Source of the DNA: an uncultured Fusibacter sp.
Lineage (GTDB): Bacteria; Bacillota; Clostridia; Peptostreptococcales; Acidaminobacteraceae
Direction: 5' to 3'
Length of the DNA stretch: 7,620 bases
Assembly: GCA_937958285.1 (NCBI GenBank)
Contig: CALFXQ010000123.1
Location: 1 to 7,620 of the forward strand
Numbering within the stretch: the stretch's first letter is position 1; each line of letters begins with the position of its first letter. The notes beneath the pieces are model-generated. The model had not been told where the DNA came from. It saw only the letters and a list, made by a program, of their open reading frames with translations, and searched no databases. Below, in pieces: positions 7,019-7,620 of this stretch. The position numbers were made by a program, and so were the translations under genes.

Positions 7019-7023
7019 CCTCC
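7019..7023 (-). promoter_or_regulatory. Ribosome binding site of the EamA permease gene
   Basis: On the minus strand GGTGGAGGATT precedes the gene; the GGAGG core (7019-7023) is nine bases from the ATG at 7009 and 15 from the second ATG at 7003, which favours the first. Confidence 0.75.
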
Positions 7024-7029
7024 ACCATT

Positions 7030-7058
7030 AGTATGCCTAACTCCCTGTGAATTGTAAA
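7030..7058 (-). promoter_or_regulatory. Candidate sigma-A type promoter of the permease-methyltransferase operon
   Basis: Read on the minus strand: -35 TTTACA (7053-7058, 5 of 6 consensus), a 17-base spacer, and -10 CATACT (7030-7035, 4 of 6). Transcription would begin around 7023, leaving a very short leader with the Shine-Dalgarno at its 5' end. That is tight, so the exact start is uncertain. Confidence 0.5.
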
Positions 7059-7076
7059 CCCCAAACCGCTATTCTG

Positions 7077-7153
7077 GCCACTAGTGAATCTTGACAATAC
7101 CGACCAAAACCGATAACATACTAAGGTACAAGTAGCACCACACAACTAGTGGC
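7077..7153. repeat. 9-bp inverted repeat flanking the prfC promoter
   Basis: GCCACTAGT (7077-7085) and its exact reverse complement ACTAGTGGC (7145-7153) lie on either side of the prfC promoter, 59 bases apart. The left copy is also within an 8-bp palindrome CACTAGTG (7079-7086) just upstream of the -35 box; the right copy lies between the predicted transcript start and the ribosome binding site. The arrangement would suit two binding sites for a dimeric regulator, but this is inference. Confidence 0.45.
7091..7119 (+). promoter_or_regulatory. Sigma-A type promoter of prfC
   Basis: A perfect -35 TTGACA (7091-7096), a 17-base spacer and -10 TAACAT (7114-7119, 4 of 6). Transcription would start near 7126, giving a leader of about 52 bases. 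It is divergent from the permease promoter, with the two -35 boxes about 32 bases apart. Confidence 0.75.
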
Positions 7154-7177
7154 ATGCTTAAAAGAGAAGAGGATCCT

Positions 7178-7620
7178 ATGTCTTTACCATTAACCTTTAC
7201 CGAAGCCGTCGGAAAAAGACGCACCTTCGCCATTATCTCGCATCCAGATGCGGGAAAAACCACCCTAACTGAAAAATTCCTCCTATACGGTGGTGCCATT
7301 AGAGAAGCGGGTTCAGTCAAGTCGAGGCGCGCACAAAAGCACGCTGTCTCCGACTGGATGGAAATCGAGAAGCAAAGAGGTATCTCCGTTACTTCTTCGG
7401 TCATGCAATTCAATTACGAGGGCTTTTGCATAAATATCTTAGATACGCCTGGTCACCAAGACTTCTCTGAAGACACCTATCGCACCCTGATGGCTGCCGA
7501 TAGTGCCGTCATGGTTATCGACTGCGCCAAGGGCGTCGAGGAGCAAACAAAGAAGTTATTTCACGTCTGTAAAATGCGTGGCATTCCCATCTTCACCTTT
7601 GTTAATAAAATGGACCGCAT
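7178..7620 (+). CDS. prfC: Peptide chain release factor 3 (RF3), N-terminal part, cut by the right edge
   Basis: Ribosome-associated GTPase that removes RF1/RF2 from the ribosome after peptide release. The first 147 codons are visible (full proteins are about 520-530 residues), all in the G domain: P-loop SHPDAGKT (21-28), the segment SDWMEIEKQRGISVTSSVM (58-76) containing switch I, switch II DTPGH (89-93) with QDFSEDTYRTL (94-104), and NKMD (143-146) at the edge. The SDWMExEKQRGISVT and DFSEDTYRTL strings are RF3 hallmarks and separate it from EF-G, which has DFTVEVERSL in the same place. The usual Glu after TPGH is Gln here (residue 94), a mild change. The start has AAGAGG at 7167-7172, five bases upstream, and a good promoter. 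It is the second translational GTPase gene in the window but clearly a different family from the one at 936. Confidence 0.96.
   Translation, partial: MSLPLTFTEAVGKRRTFAIISHPDAGKTTLTEKFLLYGGAIREAGSVKSRRAQKHAVSDWMEIEKQRGISVTSSVMQFNYEGFCINILDTPGHQDFSEDTYRTLMAADSAVMVIDCAKGVEEQTKKLFHVCKMRGIPIFTFVNKMDR

Noticed and set aside
7081..7413. Minus-strand open frame of 110 codons
   Set aside because: It is antisense to the start of prfC, whose RF3 motifs and promoter make the plus strand the coding one.
1..7620. Mobile elements, CRISPR, toxin-antitoxin or phage defence system
   Set aside because: I saw no transposase, integrase, spaced direct repeats or small toxin-like gene pair. The helicase is a housekeeping-type IGHMBP2/UPF1 relative without the nuclease or partner genes expected of a defence island.

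Overview
The window looks like ordinary chromosomal DNA from a low-to-mid GC Gram-positive bacterium, most likely a member of the Bacillota (Clostridia-like). The pointers are the dapB-dapH pair, since the N-acetyl (DapH) branch of lysine/diaminopimelate synthesis is typical of Firmicutes; strong AGGAGG-type ribosome binding sites; compact intergenic regions with Rho-independent terminators; and a Firmicutes-style mix of an EF-G paralogue, an IGHMBP2/UPF1-like helicase and RF3. This assignment is inference from gene content, not from any search. I saw no mobile element, CRISPR array, tRNA or rRNA.

Layout. Bases 1-72 are the 3' end of dapB, followed 21 bases later by complete dapH (94-804), which ends in a clear hairpin terminator (about 821-871). 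A new unit starts with an extended -10 promoter and an EF-G-family GTPase (936-2963), which has all G motifs but a strongly altered domain IV. It converges on, and overlaps by 26 bases, a minus-strand SF1B helicase (2938-4890). A hairpin that could terminate the EF-G transcript lies inside the helicase coding region. A 215-base gap (4891-5105) holds a perfect 13-bp inverted-repeat terminator and a few smaller symmetries. Next, on the minus strand, is a two-gene operon: an EamA/DMT permease (6122-7009) and a TRM11-like SAM methyltransferase (5106-6125), joined by a 4-base ATGA overlap. A divergent promoter region (7010-7177) then separates this operon from prfC (release factor 3), which starts at 7178 and runs off the right edge.

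How the genes relate. dapB and dapH catalyse neighbouring steps from dihydrodipicolinate towards meso-diaminopimelate and lysine. Four of the remaining five genes act, or probably act, on RNA or the ribosome: the EF-G paralogue, RF3, the UPF1-type helicase and the putative RNA methyltransferase. They sit in separate transcription units, so a shared pathway is not shown. I found no clear novel defence or mobile system. The item most worth following is the EF-G paralogue with its changed ribosome-contacting tip.
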